Assembly (NCBI GenBank): GCA_036266155.1
Contig: DATANR010000255.1
Span: forward strand, 1 to 6,848
Length of the DNA: 6,848 bases
Source of the DNA: SIAJ01 sp036266155
GTDB lineage: Bacteria; Planctomycetota; Planctomycetia; Gemmatales; Gemmataceae
Direction of reading: 5' to 3'
Shown: piece after piece, positions 1 to 5,681 of the stretch
How the letters are laid out: every line of letters starts with the position of its first letter
How positions within the stretch are numbered: the first letter of the stretch is position 1
Position numbers and translations under genes: made by a program
The notes under the pieces: model-generated
What the model saw: the letters and a program-made list of their open reading frames with translations, nothing else
What the model was told of the DNA's origin: nothing
Databases searched by the model: none

Positions 1-72
1 ACCGAACGCGGCCGACGCATCTTGGGCGAAACGCTCCAAGCCTACCGCCGCTACCACGCCCAAGCGGCGTGA
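1..72 (+). CDS. C-terminal end of an unidentified protein (partial)
   Basis: Reading frame 1 is open from the first base to a TGA at 70-72 and encodes 23 residues, beginning TERGRRILGE and ending YHAQAA. The composition (Arg/Ala/Gln-rich, amphipathic, probably helical) fits the C-terminal helix of a longer protein whose start lies outside the window. No domain can be named from so short a piece. Its end faces the 3' end of the deformylase gene, so the two genes converge, and a hairpin lies between them. The call rests only on an open frame running off the edge plus the position of the hairpin after its stop; chance openness over 72 bases in GC-rich DNA is possible. Confidence 0.45.
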   Translation, partial: TERGRRILGETLQAYRRYHAQAA

Positions 73-94
73 TTACAACGACTTTCAGCAGTCG

Positions 95-123
95 AAAACT
101 TCTCCGCATCTTGCGGGGAAGTT
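95..123 (-). terminator. Terminator-like hairpin after def (convergent gap)
   Basis: Bases 97-108 (AACTTCTCCGCA) pair with 112-123 (TGCGGGGAAGTT) in a 12-bp stem with one T-G wobble and a TCT loop. Read on the minus strand the stem runs into a short T tract (complement of 95-98), as expected of an intrinsic terminator for def, whose stop codon is about 65 bases upstream. On the plus strand no T tract follows, so it would serve the gene ending at 72 only weakly. The stem is clearly visible; the terminator role is inferred. Confidence 0.6.
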
Positions 124-133
124 CAGAAGAAAG

Positions 134-178
134 ACCCTATAGGTCGTGTGGGACCCATAGGACCCATCGGTCCTATAG
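134..178. repeat. Five degenerate 9-bp tandem units with internal hairpin
   Basis: Five consecutive 9-base units can be laid out: ACCCTATAG (134), GTCGTGTGG (143), GACCCATAG (152), GACCCATCG (161) and GTCCTATAG (170), with approximate consensus GACCCATAG. The second unit is the most diverged. Bases 157-164 (ATAGGACC) pair perfectly with 169-176 (GGTCCTAT) around a CATC loop, and the palindromes CCTATAGG (136-143) and TCCTATAGGA (171-180) flank the block. It begins 10 bases beyond the def stop codon, so it lies in the 3' untranslated part of the def message, before the terminator-like hairpin. The function is unknown. Confidence 0.6.
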
Positions 179-187
179 GAGATGGCG

Positions 188-742
188 TTAGAACTTCGGC
201 GGCAAGTCCGGTGGGATCTCGCCCTTCTTCTGGGCCTCGTAGAACTCTTCTTCGAATTGCTTCAAATACTTCTTGCTGTTCATGCGCCCGACCATCCCCA
301 TCTTGTCGATGAACAACGTGCCGTCGAGATGGTCGATCTCGTGCTGCCAGACGCGGGCCGGCAAGTCTTCGCAGGTCATTTCGTAAAGCTCGCCCTTCAG
401 GTTGTACGCCTGCACGCGCACCTTCTTCGAGCGCCGCACCTTGGCGTACAACTCGGGGAAGCTCAGGCAGCCCTCGCGATCGTCAATGATGGCCTTCGAC
501 GCCTCGACAATCACCGGATTAATCGCAACGAATTCGCTTTCTTTCTTGGCCGGGTCAGCGTGGAAGTTCATGACAAGCACGCGGACCGGGCTCGCGACCT
601 GCGGGGCCGCCAGGCCGAGGCCCTCGTGCTTGTACATCAACTCCAACATGCCGCCCACCAGCAGTTCGATGTCCTTCGACAGTGCGGTGACGGGTTCTGC
701 CTTGTGGCGCAAGGCCGGGTGCGGGTACTTCACAATCTGCAT
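188..742 (-). CDS. def: Peptide deformylase
   Basis: This 184-residue metalloenzyme removes the formyl group from the N-terminal methionine of nascent peptides at the ribosome exit in the cytoplasm. All three family motifs are present: GLGLAAPQ at residues 41-48, EGCLS at 90-94 and QHEIDH at 133-138. Cys92, His134 and His138 are the expected metal ligands and Glu135 the catalytic acid. The start chosen is the ATG at 742-740, giving MQIVKYPHPALR, the usual N-terminus of the family; an upstream in-frame ATG at 817 would add 25 residues unlike any deformylase and would overlap the divergent promoter. No strong Shine-Dalgarno sequence precedes it. The C-terminus (about 155-184) is a charged helix ending in a Pro-rich tail. 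The methionyl-tRNA formyltransferase gene often found next to def is not adjacent here. The length is normal for type I bacterial enzymes. Confidence 0.97.
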   Translation of the reverse strand: MQIVKYPHPALRHKAEPVTALSKDIELLVGGMLELMYKHEGLGLAAPQVASPVRVLVMNFHADPAKKESEFVAINPVIVEASKAIIDDREGCLSFPELYAKVRRSKKVRVQAYNLKGELYEMTCEDLPARVWQHEIDHLDGTLFIDKMGMVGRMNSKKYLKQFEEEFYEAQKKGEIPPDLPPKF

Positions 743-755
743 GGATGACGCCGGT

Positions 756-783
756 TTGCTCGCTCGGACAATTACGTTATTAT
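756..783 (+). promoter_or_regulatory. Candidate promoter for the DUF350 operon
   Basis: TTGCTC at 756-761 is followed after 16 bases by TATTAT at 778-783 (TATATT at 781-786 is an alternative). This predicts a transcript start near 790, some 25 bases before the ATG at 816. The AT-rich core is shared with the def -10 on the other strand, so the two units may be fired from one bidirectional element. This is a sequence match only. Confidence 0.4.
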
Positions 784-784
784 A
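779..784 (-). promoter_or_regulatory. -10 element for def
   Basis: On the minus strand the complement of 779-784 reads TATAAT, an exact sigma-70 -10 consensus, placed about 37 bases before the def ATG. This would put the transcript start near 772 and give a leader of about 30 bases. No good -35 hexamer is seen at the right distance (CATGTA at 17-bp spacing). It overlaps the -10 candidate of the divergent DUF350 gene. Confidence 0.5.
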
Positions 785-815
785 TTCCCTCGCTTCCCTA
801 CTACATGAGGTCCCC

Positions 816-1064
816 ATGTACTTGTCCCTTAGCCTCTTCGGTCAATCCGACGGCAACGAGCACATCCTGCGGGCGGCCGGCGGGTCGCTCGTGTTCGGCG
901 TCATTGGCATCGCGTTGCTCATCATCGGCTACTTCCTGTTCGACTGGCTCTGCCGGCGGATCGACATTCAGGAACAGCTCAACAAGGGCAACATGGCAGT
1001 TGCCGTCGTCGTCGCCGCCATGTTGATTTCGATTGCCATCATCGCGTCGCATGTGGTCAGTTAG
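816..1064 (+). CDS. DUF350 family small inner-membrane protein
   Basis: This 82-residue protein has two transmembrane helices, roughly residues 22-43 (GGSLVFGVIGIALLIIGYFL) and 59-79 (NMAVAVVVAAMLISIAIIA). They are joined by a charged loop of about 15 residues containing DWLCRRIDIQEQLNKG. The helix-loop-helix form with a short (L/I)xKGN(M/V)AVA stretch opening the second helix is the DUF350 repeat; many family members carry two copies, this one a single copy. The function is not established; in other bacteria the family sits in envelope-stress or polyamine-related clusters with PspA-like and DUF1190 proteins. The ATG at 816 has GAGG at 807-810 five bases upstream; longer readings of this frame run antisense through def and are not credible. 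The stop is 11 bases before the next start, so the two genes are probably co-transcribed. Confidence 0.85.
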   Translation: MYLSLSLFGQSDGNEHILRAAGGSLVFGVIGIALLIIGYFLFDWLCRRIDIQEQLNKGNMAVAVVVAAMLISIAIIASHVVS

Positions 1065-1075
1065 AGAGGCGACCC

Positions 1076-1507
1076 ATGGCCGATGAACCGCGCCGGCGGA
1101 TGTCCAGGCACATTCGCCTCGTGTTGCTGGGCAGCCTGCCGACCGCTCTCGGTTGTGGCGGTTGCGGCGGGACCACGTCGACGCCGCCGGCCGATCAGCC
1201 GCAGCCAATGGAGGAAATTGAGGAAATCGACGAGGACCCGCCGCCGGAGGGCACCGGTCATTTCTTCGGCGCTCCGTTTGTCGGTTGGTGGATGCTCAGC
1301 CATCCGCCGATCGTCACGCACCGCCTTGTGCCACGGGCGCAGATCGCCAGCGGCGGGTACACGCGGACGAGCAGCGGCTACTACAGTCGTGCGTATTACG
1401 GCCGGTCGGCCTGGCTTTACGGCAGCTCTTCGCGACCTGCCAATTCGTCTGGTGTGGTCCGCGGCGGCTTCGGGAGCACGGGCCACGCGGCCGCCGCGGG
1501 GGCATAA
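1076..1507 (+). CDS. Small putative lipoprotein with C-terminal RGGFG motif (DUF1190-like?)
   Basis: This 143-residue protein starts at an ATG preceded by AGAGAGG (1063-1069) at six bases spacing. The N-terminus is basic (RRRMSRHIR), followed by a hydrophobic stretch (13-26) ending TALGC with Cys27 as a possible lipidation site; the lipobox is imperfect because the -3 residue is Ala. Residues 34-60 form a Pro/acidic linker. Residues 62-73 (HFFGAPFVGWWM) are aromatic and hydrophobic, and residues 92-126 are a Gly/Ser/Tyr-rich low-complexity tail. Residues 127-135 (VVRGGFGST) recall the C-terminal TRGGFG signature of DUF1190 proteins such as E. coli YgiB. It follows the DUF350 gene by 11 bases, the same order as yjfL-yjfM. 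The coding call is fairly secure from the start site and operon spacing; the family link is inference from one short motif and gene order. Confidence 0.75.
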   Translation: MADEPRRRMSRHIRLVLLGSLPTALGCGGCGGTTSTPPADQPQPMEEIEEIDEDPPPEGTGHFFGAPFVGWWMLSHPPIVTHRLVPRAQIASGGYTRTSSGYYSRAYYGRSAWLYGSSSRPANSSGVVRGGFGSTGHAAAAGA

Positions 1508-1761
1508 GGTTGCGTTTCGTTTCACGCGCCGTCAATGGCAACTCGGTCCAGGTTTTGATGCCAGCAGTTGGCGATCTTCCTTTTTGAAAAAGTGCGTTTT
1601 CCGCGGGTTTTTGAGTAAGGTCGCCAAGATCGCCACGGTTTTGCCACACCCTCCGGACGATTGCATTTCATTCCATGCGACAGGTGGTGACAGGCGTGAG
1701 GTCCTGTTTACCCCGGAAGCGGCGAAGTAGAAAATCACATGACGATTCCGGAGCATCCCTC
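1508..1761. other. Intergenic region between the RGGFG gene and the HEAT gene
   Basis: No credible gene is seen in these 254 bases. They contain an inverted repeat, TGGCGATCTT (1569-1578) and AAGATCGCCA (1626-1635). Between the arms lies a weak hairpin of AAAAA and TTTTT arms enclosing a GCG/CGC pairing and ending in TTTTT (about 1588-1612), which could be the terminator of the DUF350 operon. No convincing promoter for the HEAT gene was found; TTGCCA at 1641 has no matching -10. Confidence 0.4.
1569..1635. repeat. Long-spaced inverted repeat, possible terminator structure
   Basis: The arms TGGCGATCTT and AAGATCGCCA are perfect 10-base complements separated by 47 bases. The spacer holds A- and T-rich tracts around CGTTTTCCGCGGG. 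The structure lies 60 bases past the lipoprotein stop. It may form a composite hairpin at the end of the operon message, or it may be chance. The arms are directly visible; the role is a guess. Confidence 0.35.
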
Positions 1762-2529
1762 ATGGTCCCATCCACGTTCCTGTTCCTTTCACTTACGGCC
1801 GCCATCGGCGCCGAGCCGAGTGCGGAGCAATTGGCCAAAGCCCGCGCCGATCTGGCGAGCCGGGAAGTCGAGGTCCGGAGAACGACCATCAAGGCGCTGA
1901 TTCACTCGGAGCTGTCCGCCCAGTTGCTGGCGGAAATGCAGGCTTGCCTCAAAGACGCGGACGATGAGGTCCGGGCCACTGCCGCGACCGCGATCGGCAA
2001 CTTGGGCGCGCCGGCTGAGCGCGCGATCGGCGCATTGGTCGCGCAGATGCAGAAGGACACTTTCAAAGAGGCGCGCGAAACAGCAGCCCGTGCGCTGGGT
2101 CGCATCGGCAAGGCGGTTCCAACCGATCGCAGTGCGGTGAAACCGTTGACCAAGTGTGCCGCCAGCGACGCCGATCCGGTGACGCGAACCGTGGCGCTGG
2201 GGGCGCTTGCCATGATGGCGGAGGATGTGCCAGGTCAGATCGCCGCGCTGCGGAAGTTCCTCCATCACGACGACGCATCAGTGCGGATGAAGGCGTCACA
2301 TGCGCTGGGCATGATCGGCTTGCCGGCCAAGGTCGCCTCGACCGAGATCGCTGAGGTTCTCGAAAAAGAAACCGACGGGCATCGGCGCGGCTATGTCGCT
2401 CGCGCCCTGGGCAATGTCGGCGACCCGAAGGCCCTGCTGGTTCTGGAGAAAGCACTGAAGGCCGAGAGCGATGAAGGGGCCAAGGGCGAGATGCGGGGCG
2501 CGATCCAAAAGCTCGGTGGAAAACCTTGA
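1762..2529 (+). CDS. Exported HEAT-repeat protein
   Basis: This 255-residue protein begins with a signal peptide (hydrophobic residues 6-16, likely cleavage after AIGA at 17). The mature part is almost all alpha-helical repeats. Recognisable HEAT units carry the D-xx-VR-xx-A-xx-A-(L/I)-G pattern: DDEVRATAATAIGNLG (67-82), KEARETAARALGRIG (102-116), DPVTRTVALGAL (138-149), DASVRMKASHALGMIG (171-186) and HRRGYVARALGNVG (207-220). Such proteins are usually protein-protein scaffolds; the partner here is unknown. The ATG at 1762 is chosen because GGAG (1750-1753) stands eight bases upstream and a signal peptide follows at once; the frame stays open upstream to another ATG at 1675, but that stretch is Arg-rich and unlike a coding N-terminus. 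The protein probably works in the periplasm. The gene converges on the next one, with 47 bases between the stops and no obvious terminator. Confidence 0.88.
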   Translation: MVPSTFLFLSLTAAIGAEPSAEQLAKARADLASREVEVRRTTIKALIHSELSAQLLAEMQACLKDADDEVRATAATAIGNLGAPAERAIGALVAQMQKDTFKEARETAARALGRIGKAVPTDRSAVKPLTKCAASDADPVTRTVALGALAMMAEDVPGQIAALRKFLHHDDASVRMKASHALGMIGLPAKVASTEIAEVLEKETDGHRRGYVARALGNVGDPKALLVLEKALKAESDEGAKGEMRGAIQKLGGKP

Positions 2530-2576
2530 TGCCAAACGACCGATGGCGACGGAGGCGGTTCACAGTCTTGCCAGCA

Positions 2577-2939
2577 TTAGCCCTGTACATCCGGGCCTTC
2601 GGTCTGCGGTTGGCGGTGATCCTCGCAGAGGTAGAGTGGTCGGACAAAGATCGGCACTTTACCGAACAGGCGGTGCCAGCCCCATTCGCGCGTGACGGCC
2701 GGCTTGCGGCAACGGGCACAGTACCGGGCGACGCCTGTCTTATCTGCAACAGCTGTCTGGCGTTGCGCCTCGTGATCGACGATCGCTTCCGGCGTAATCC
2801 CGCGTGAACGCAGCTCTTCCATGATGATCGGTAATGCCGCGGGTTCCAGGCCGGCGCGGAAGGCAGTCACGCGGTCCATCAGGTCGTCGGTCGTGGCCCG
2901 GCGAACGTTGGCTTGCACGCGTTCGGGGTTGAAGCGCAT
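2577..2939 (-). CDS. Hypothetical protein with zinc-ribbon-like C-terminus
   Basis: This 120-residue protein has no signal peptide or membrane segment. The first about 60 residues are helical (RATTDDLMDRVTAFRAG, then a helix ending IIMEELRSRGI). The C-terminal half contains Cys74-x2-Cys77, His89, Cys105-x2-His108, a pattern suited to one structural zinc ion, with an aromatic stretch REWGWHRLFGKVP between the pairs. The start is the ATG at 2939-2937, preceded on the minus strand by GGAGG (complement of 2948-2952) at eight bases; an in-frame ATG at 2975 would read through this ribosome site and is rejected. I cannot name a family. It converges with the HEAT gene and diverges from the DUF1549 gene. 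It could be a small regulator or adaptor, but nothing visible shows DNA binding. Confidence 0.8.
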   Translation of the reverse strand: MRFNPERVQANVRRATTDDLMDRVTAFRAGLEPAALPIIMEELRSRGITPEAIVDHEAQRQTAVADKTGVARYCARCRKPAVTREWGWHRLFGKVPIFVRPLYLCEDHRQPQTEGPDVQG

Positions 2940-3066
2940 TCCATTTACCTCCGCTGGATCTATTTTCGGGGGCAAATGCCAGTTTGGGAACCAATCCGAT
3001 CCGTTTTTCGTCCTAATCTGAAGAGCGCCGGCACGGACCCACCGAACGCGGCGGGGGTTGAATTGT

Positions 3067-3096
3067 TTGACGAGAATTCAGCGCCGATCATAAAAT
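3067..3096 (+). promoter_or_regulatory. Sigma-70-type promoter for the DUF1549/DUF1553 gene
   Basis: TTGACG at 3067-3072 matches five of six -35 consensus bases and is followed after 18 bases by TAAAAT (3091-3096), five of six of the -10 consensus. The start of transcription would be near 3103, giving a leader of about 75 bases that carries AGGAG at 3164-3168, ten bases before the ATG. The region sits in the divergent gap between two genes. Confidence 0.55.
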
Positions 3097-3178
3097 ACCC
3101 GCCGACCTGCCCGCCAACGCCCGAATCATCGGGTCAAACTCACACGATCACCGTCCCGACCGCAGGAGAACGGAAACC

Positions 3179-5083
3179 ATGACCCACCTGACCCGGACCT
3201 GGCGGCTGGCCCTTGTTGCCACCATCGCCACGACAGCCGGCGCCGCCCGAGCGGCAGACACGGTCCCGTCGCAAACCGCGACCATCAATGATGAGCTGAC
3301 CAAGTCCTGGAAAGCTGTCGACTTGAAACCCTCGAAAAAGGCCAGCGATTACGAGTTCGTTCGCCGGGTCTTCATCGATATCGTCGGCCGCATTCCCACG
3401 GCCGAAGAGGTCAAGGATTTCGCGGAAGTCGACGGTCAAGCGAACAAGCGTGCCAAGCTCGTTCACCGTTTGCTTTACGACAAGGATTATCACCCGCGGG
3501 TTGTTGAACGGGTCAACCCGAAGGACCCGAAGACGGCCATCACCTACGACTACGCCGGCGAGTATGCCCGCAACTTCTCGAACATCTGGGGCGTCTGGCT
3601 GATGACCCGCGGCGGCGTTGCCGAGGTTTATCACGACGCGCTCGAATTGTGGCTCGAAGATCAGTTCTCCAAGAACACGCCGTGGAACCAGGTCGTTAAG
3701 CAGCTGTTGACCGCGACCGGCAAGACGAATGAGAACGGGGCGGTCGCTTTCATCATGTCGCACCTCGGCGAAGCCGTTCCGGCCAAGGACCAGATGGCCT
3801 ACGGCAAGTTCGACGCTGTGCCGATCACCTCGCGCGTGACCAAGACCTTCCTCGGCGTGCAGACCAATTGCATCCAGTGCCACGATCACCCGTTCAACCC
3901 GGAATGGAAGCAGGACAACTACTGGGGCATGAACGCCTTCTTCCGGCAAATCGAGCGCGACGGCACACCGGCCCCGAAGGAAGGCAACGTCGGCAAGAAG
4001 AAGATGACCGCTCTCCCGGTTTCTCTCCGCGACAATCCTGAACTCAACAAGGGCGCCCGCATCTTCTTCGAACGGCGCAGCGGCATCATGCATGCCCAGA
4101 AGCCAAATTTCCTGCCGAACCTGGCCGAGTTGGAAAAAGACGGCTCGATGCCCCGTCGGACCGTGCCGAACGACAGTTCGAAGAGCCGTCGTGAGGTGAT
4201 GGCCGACTACATCGTGCAACACGACAATTTTGCCAAGGCCTATGTGAACCGGATGTGGGCGCACTTCTTCGGTCGCGGCATGAACGAGTTGCCGGCCGCC
4301 GACGACTTTGGCGGACACAACAAAGTTGTTCACCCGGACCTGTTGAACAAGCTCGCGTCCGAGTTCGTCGAGAGCGGCTACGACACGAAGAAGCTCATCG
4401 AGTGGATCTGCTCCAGCGACGCCTACAGCCTGACCTATCAGGCGAACGGCCTGGCGGACGGCAAGGGCGGAAACGCGAAGGACGAGGCGGCCCCGTACTT
4501 CACGCGCATGCAGCTCAAGTCGATGTCGCCGGAAGTGCTCTTTGAATCACTCGAGGTCGCCACCCGCCTCGACATGGCGCCGGACAAGGACGCCAAGAAG
4601 GACAAGAAGGAAAAGTGGATGGAGAAGCTGACCCGCAACTTCGGCGACGACGAAGGCAACGAGGTCACCTTCAACGGCACGATCATCCAGGCCCTGCTCA
4701 TGATGAATGGCGGCGAACTGAACAGCGAAGTCAGCCGAAAGGATGGCACCAGTGCTGTCGACAAAGCGATGAATCGCTACAAAAGCGGCGCCGGCTACAA
4801 CGAGATGGGCGTCATCAACGAACTGTATCTGATGGCCCTGGCTCGCAAGCCGAGCGGCCAGCCAACGATCTACCTGCCCGTGAAGGACCCGAAGACCGGC
4901 AAGGACAAGCTCGACGCCAAGGGCAAACCTGTCACGACCGGGCCGATCAGCGAAGCGAGCTTCCTCGCGCAGCAGGTCACGAACATGAAAGCCCACGGGC
5001 CGAATCAAGTGCAGTGGAAGGCGTTCTTTGAAGACGTCTTCTGGTCGCTGCTCAATACGAATGAGTTCATCTTGAACCACTAA
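3179..5083 (+). CDS. Secreted DUF1549/DUF1553 domain protein
   Basis: This 634-residue protein has a signal peptide (basic start, hydrophobic 10-22, likely cleavage after ARA at 25). The DUF1549 region spans about 36-256: the opening FVRRVFIDIVGRIPTAEEV (60-78) and the signature CIQCHDHPF (231-239), which contains a CxxCH sequence of the type that binds covalent haem. The DUF1553 region spans about 333-630, with YVNRMWAHFFGRG (355-367) and the closing SLLNTNEFILNH (623-634). The family is expanded in planctomycetes and is suggested to act in extracytoplasmic redox or polysaccharide-related processes; the biochemical role is not settled. There is no separate N-terminal cytochrome c domain, so it is a short form. 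Two Lys-rich inserts stand out, about 469-484 and 568-584. The usual DUF1501 partner gene does not follow; a strong terminator closes the gene as a single unit. Confidence 0.93.
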   Translation: MTHLTRTWRLALVATIATTAGAARAADTVPSQTATINDELTKSWKAVDLKPSKKASDYEFVRRVFIDIVGRIPTAEEVKDFAEVDGQANKRAKLVHRLLYDKDYHPRVVERVNPKDPKTAITYDYAGEYARNFSNIWGVWLMTRGGVAEVYHDALELWLEDQFSKNTPWNQVVKQLLTATGKTNENGAVAFIMSHLGEAVPAKDQMAYGKFDAVPITSRVTKTFLGVQTNCIQCHDHPFNPEWKQDNYWGMNAFFRQIERDGTPAPKEGNVGKKKMTALPVSLRDNPELNKGARIFFERRSGIMHAQKPNFLPNLAELEKDGSMPRRTVPNDSSKSRREVMADYIVQHDNFAKAYVNRMWAHFFGRGMNELPAADDFGGHNKVVHPDLLNKLASEFVESGYDTKKLIEWICSSDAYSLTYQANGLADGKGGNAKDEAAPYFTRMQLKSMSPEVLFESLEVATRLDMAPDKDAKKDKKEKWMEKLTRNFGDDEGNEVTFNGTIIQALLMMNGGELNSEVSRKDGTSAVDKAMNRYKSGAGYNEMGVINELYLMALARKPSGQPTIYLPVKDPKTGKDKLDAKGKPVTTGPISEASFLAQQVTNMKAHGPNQVQWKAFFEDVFWSLLNTNEFILNH

Positions 5084-5107
5084 TCGGTTCGCGAGATTGA
5101 AACGGCC

Positions 5108-5143
5108 GAGGCCCGCGACGCAAGTCGCGGGCCTCATGCTTTT
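5108..5143 (+). terminator. Intrinsic terminator with GCAA tetraloop
   Basis: GAGGCCCGCGAC (5108-5119) pairs perfectly over 12 bp with GTCGCGGGCCTC (5124-5135) around the GNRA-type loop GCAA. ATGCTTTT follows, supplying a short T tract. It begins 24 bases after the DUF1549/DUF1553 stop and separates this gene from the VOC gene. Confidence 0.9.
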
Positions 5144-5168
5144 AAGGACAGGAGTCAATCAGCGCAAC

Positions 5169-5194
5169 CAAATGCCATTTGTGCCGGATGGCAT
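5169..5194. promoter_or_regulatory. Overlapping palindromes upstream of the VOC gene (possible operator)
   Basis: CAAATGCCATTTG (5169-5181) is a hyphenated palindrome of two 5-base arms. Its ATGCCAT (5172-5178) also pairs with ATGGCAT (5188-5194) across nine bases. The two pairings are mutually exclusive. The site lies 53-78 bases before the VOC start, where a repressor site or a leader structure could sit. No clear -35/-10 pair was found around it. Confidence 0.3.
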
Positions 5195-5246
5195 GATACC
5201 TGCCGCAAATGGATCGTCGCTCGAATCTCGAAGCGAGGAGATCACC

Positions 5247-5624
5247 ATGCTGGGGAACAAAGACGCCATCGCCACAATCGCGGTGAAGAACTTGCAACAC
5301 GCCAAAGCGTTCTACGAGCAGACGCTCGGCCTAACCCCGGTGGACACGGAGGGCGACCAACTGGTCGTTTTTCGGAGCGGCAACAGCGTGATCAACGTCT
5401 ATCAGTCGCAATTCGCCGGAAGCAACTTGGCAACCGCAGTCACGTGGAGAGTTGGCAGTGACTTGGAGAATATCATCAAGACGCTGAAAACCAAGGGCGT
5501 CGCGTTCGAGCACTACGACATTCCGGGACTGACGAGAACCGGGGACATTCACGCGTGTGGCGACATGAAGGTCGCGTGGTTCAAGGATCCGGACGGCAAC
5601 ATTCACAACCTCGTGAATCAATAA
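5247..5624 (+). CDS. VOC (glyoxalase/bleomycin-resistance fold) family protein
   Basis: This 125-residue cytoplasmic protein has the two beta-alpha-beta-beta-beta halves of the vicinal oxygen chelate fold. The first half opens ATIAVKNLQHAKAFYEQTLGL (9-29); the second opens near TAVTWRVGSDLENII (63-77) and ends with the hallmark WFKDPDGNIHNLV (111-123). Positions where metal-dependent glyoxalases and dioxygenases carry ligands look altered: Ile11 in the first strand where His is common, and Asn121 in place of the usual Glu after DPDGN. The protein may therefore bind a small molecule rather than catalyse a metal-dependent reaction. The ATG at 5247 has GAGGAG (5235-5240) six bases upstream; the longer frame back to 5097 crosses the terminator of the previous gene. 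The substrate is unknown. rsgA begins 57 bases downstream and may be co-transcribed. Confidence 0.88.
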   Translation: MLGNKDAIATIAVKNLQHAKAFYEQTLGLTPVDTEGDQLVVFRSGNSVINVYQSQFAGSNLATAVTWRVGSDLENIIKTLKTKGVAFEHYDIPGLTRTGDIHACGDMKVAWFKDPDGNIHNLVNQ

Positions 5625-5681
5625 GCGATTTGAGAATCATTGCCGATTGTGAGCGAATGTCCCGGCGCTTATCCTGTAGGT

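Noticed and set aside
182..748. 188-codon plus-strand frame opposite def
   Set aside because: It is antisense to a deformylase with all its catalytic motifs; no ribosome site or recognisable domain.
1083..1730. 215-codon plus-strand frame overlapping the RGGFG gene in another frame
   Set aside because: Arg/Ser-rich composition, no ribosome site, and it continues into the inverted-repeat spacer; the frame starting at 1076 has the ribosome site and an N-terminal export signal.
2063..2749. 228-codon minus-strand frame
   Set aside because: It overlaps both the HEAT gene and the zinc-ribbon gene, with Arg/Ser/Pro-rich composition typical of an out-of-frame reading.
3140..4333. 397-codon open frame on the minus strand
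   Set aside because: It lies wholly antisense to the DUF1549/DUF1553 gene, has no domain signature, and is explained by GC-rich codon-position bias.
3520..4896. 15-base direct repeat GAAGGACCCGAAGAC at 3520 and 4882
   Set aside because: Both copies are in frame and encode KDPKT with the same preferred codons, so shared codon use explains them without a repeat element.
4547..5158. 203-codon minus-strand frame across the DUF1553 end
   Set aside because: It runs through the intrinsic terminator and antisense to conserved coding sequence.
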